The notes beneath the pieces are model-generated. The model did no database searches. It worked only from the letters and a program-made list of their open reading frames with translations, and had not been told where the DNA came from. Of a DNA stretch of 6,317 nucleotides, positions 5,051-6,317 are shown in pieces. Position numbers and translations under genes: made by a program. This DNA comes from Clostridiales bacterium (GTDB taxonomy: Bacteria > Bacillota > Clostridia > Christensenellales > JAISNN01), in the NCBI GenBank assembly GCA_031273965.1, contig JAISQX010000143.1, positions 1 through 6,317 on the forward strand. Direction: 5' to 3'. Positions within the stretch are counted from its first letter, which is position 1; each line of letters starts with the position of its first letter.

Positions 5051-6317
5051 ATGAAAAAAAAGTTATTATCCGTTTCCATAATATTTTTTATGCTTTCCGC
5101 GTTGTTCGCATTACATTGCGCGGGGAGTTTTTCGCGCGGAATTTTACGCGCGGGGCAAGCCGGCGCTTTTTCCGACGCGCTATATGACATGTTGGAAATC
5201 TACGGTGAAAAAAGCCCCTCCTCCGACGATTCGCCTTACGCAACCAAACGAATATTCGTAAAAACAAGCGAAAGTCTCAACCCGCGCGGCGCGGTTATGA
5301 CGGCGAGGTTCGGTGATGTTTTCGTTTTGCAATACGCCACCGAAACCGCGGCAAGCGCGGCTCTCGAATACTACTTGTCCCTCACAAAAACGGAGTTTGC
5401 CGAAATCGATTCCCTCATAAAAATCGCACAATCGCCCGAATATTTAGACAGTGAAAGCCTTTTGAGCGAAGACGGCGACTTGAATGTGATTTTAGAGGAT
5501 ATCGACGAGGGCGAAACCGTCGCTCAAGCCGAAGGCGAAAATTATCTATCCTGGGGAGCGGCGCACATAGGAGTGGATATATATACCGATTATCTCTCAC
5601 AAGTCGTCGGCGCGAACAATCTCAACGAAGTCGTTGTTGCCGTCATCGATACTGGAATAGACGCCACGCACCCGTTATTTGACGGAAGAATAGCAAGCGG
5701 CGGCAAAAATTTCTCCTCTTCATCTCCCATAGGATACGAGTATCGCGACGAAAACGGACACGGCACCCACGTCGGCGGAATAATAAGCGACCTTACGCCT
5801 CAAAACGTAAAAATACTTCCTCTAAAAGTCATAAACGCCGAAGGAGTAGCGGCTTTTTCGGCAATAATAGCCTCCGTTTATTATGCGGCGGAGCTGAAAC
5901 TCGGGGGCGTTAACATCGTCGCGGCAAACTTCAGTCTGTCCGGAGCGATTTCAACCGGCTCCACGTCCGGCAGTCTATACAAAGCCGCGTTGGAAAATCT
6001 TAGAGCCCTGAACATCCTGCCCGTTTCCGCCGCCGGAAACGACAATAGAGACGCTTTGTCTTACGCGCCCGGAAATGTCGAAAGTTCGATAACCGTAAGC
6101 TCCGTCGAGTACGCCGGCGGTAAGTTTTCAAAAGCTCAATCGTCAAACTACGGCAGCTCCGTGGATCTTTGCGCGCCGGGCGTAAGCATACGCAGCGCAA
6201 AAGTCGGCGGCGGATATGTGTATATGAGCGGCACATCCATGGCCGCGCCGCATGTCAGCGCCGTTATAGCCCTACTGTTATCGAACCCGGCTAACGAAAA
6301 TATGTCGGCAAAACAAC
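5051..6317 (+). CDS. Secreted subtilisin-family (S8) serine protease, 3' end outside window
   Basis: The 422 visible residues begin with a Sec signal peptide: MKKK, a hydrophobic core at about 5-22, and probable cleavage near 24-28. A Cys at 23 has His before it, so it is not a good lipobox. Residues about 65-160 look like an inhibitor-type propeptide (IFVKTSESLN, then a GDVFVLQY strand). The S8 catalytic domain starts near 167 (SWGAAHIGV). The full triad is visible: D200 in VIDTGID, H237 in NGHGTHVGG and S396 in SGTSMAAPHV, with oxyanion N330 in SAAGNDN. The enzyme should be exported and cleave extracellular protein after self-processing of the propeptide. The catalytic domain is nearly complete at the edge; extra C-terminal domains may follow. 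The start is the only sensible one for the signal peptide, although the site upstream is a weak GGA rather than GGAGG. It is transcribed away from the division genes and is probably a separate unit. Confidence 0.95.
   Translation, partial: MKKKLLSVSIIFFMLSALFALHCAGSFSRGILRAGQAGAFSDALYDMLEIYGEKSPSSDDSPYATKRIFVKTSESLNPRGAVMTARFGDVFVLQYATETAASAALEYYLSLTKTEFAEIDSLIKIAQSPEYLDSESLLSEDGDLNVILEDIDEGETVAQAEGENYLSWGAAHIGVDIYTDYLSQVVGANNLNEVVVAVIDTGIDATHPLFDGRIASGGKNFSSSSPIGYEYRDENGHGTHVGGIISDLTPQNVKILPLKVINAEGVAAFSAIIASVYYAAELKLGGVNIVAANFSLSGAISTGSTSGSLYKAALENLRALNILPVSAAGNDNRDALSYAPGNVESSITVSSVEYAGGKFSKAQSSNYGSSVDLCAPGVSIRSAKVGGGYVYMSGTSMAAPHVSAVIALLLSNPANENMSAKQ

Noticed and set aside
5105..5122. Lipoprotein lipobox in the subtilase signal peptide (Cys23)
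   Set aside because: The residues before the Cys are Ala-Leu-His; His at -1 does not fit the lipobox, so ordinary Sec cleavage is more likely.
5180..6236. Three minus-strand open frames (5180-5431, 5415-5600, 6000-6236) opposite the subtilase
   Set aside because: They are antisense shadows of a gene with a complete S8 triad; the translations are Arg/Cys-rich and match no family.

Overview
The window looks like chromosomal DNA from a Gram-positive, anaerobic member of the Firmicutes (class Clostridia or a close relative). The evidence is a Clostridia-style FtsA, an FtsZ with a Q/N-rich linker and a TPAFLRRF tail, strong A/G-rich ribosome binding sites, consensus sigma-A promoters, an NfnA/SudB-type flavoprotein typical of anaerobes, and a secreted subtilase of a kind common in gut Clostridia. 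No mobile element, CRISPR array, tRNA or rRNA was seen. The species cannot be named from this sequence.

Layout. From position 1 to 4740 all genes are on the minus strand, so transcription runs right to left. The order is: an unrecognised three-pass membrane protein (4740-3793), ftsA (3709-2528), ftsZ (2531-1239), a hairpin terminator (1206-1183), nth for endonuclease III (1090-431), and an NfnA/SudB-like FAD/NAD(P)-binding subunit (398 to the left edge, cut off). A divergent, AT-rich intergenic region (4741-5050) carries one promoter facing each way. From 5051 a secreted subtilisin-family protease runs rightwards on the plus strand and leaves the window with its catalytic triad complete.

How the genes work together. 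ftsA and ftsZ are translationally coupled (ATGA overlap). They encode the membrane-anchored actin-like adaptor and the tubulin-like ring protein of cell division. A promoter with perfect TTGACA and TATAAT boxes spaced by 17 bp drives ftsAZ; its -35 box lies inside the last codons of the upstream membrane-protein gene. That gene has no terminator after it, so ftsAZ may also be reached by readthrough. nth and the flavoprotein gene form a second unit with a 32-nt gap, functionally unrelated to division.

The points most worth a second look are the unknown membrane protein upstream of ftsA, the repeated heptamer and 11-bp inverted repeat between the ftsA promoter and its ribosome binding site, the degenerate phosphate-2 motif of FtsA, and the leader region of the protease, which has a 35-codon ORF ending 2 nt before a start codon that lacks a good Shine-Dalgarno sequence.
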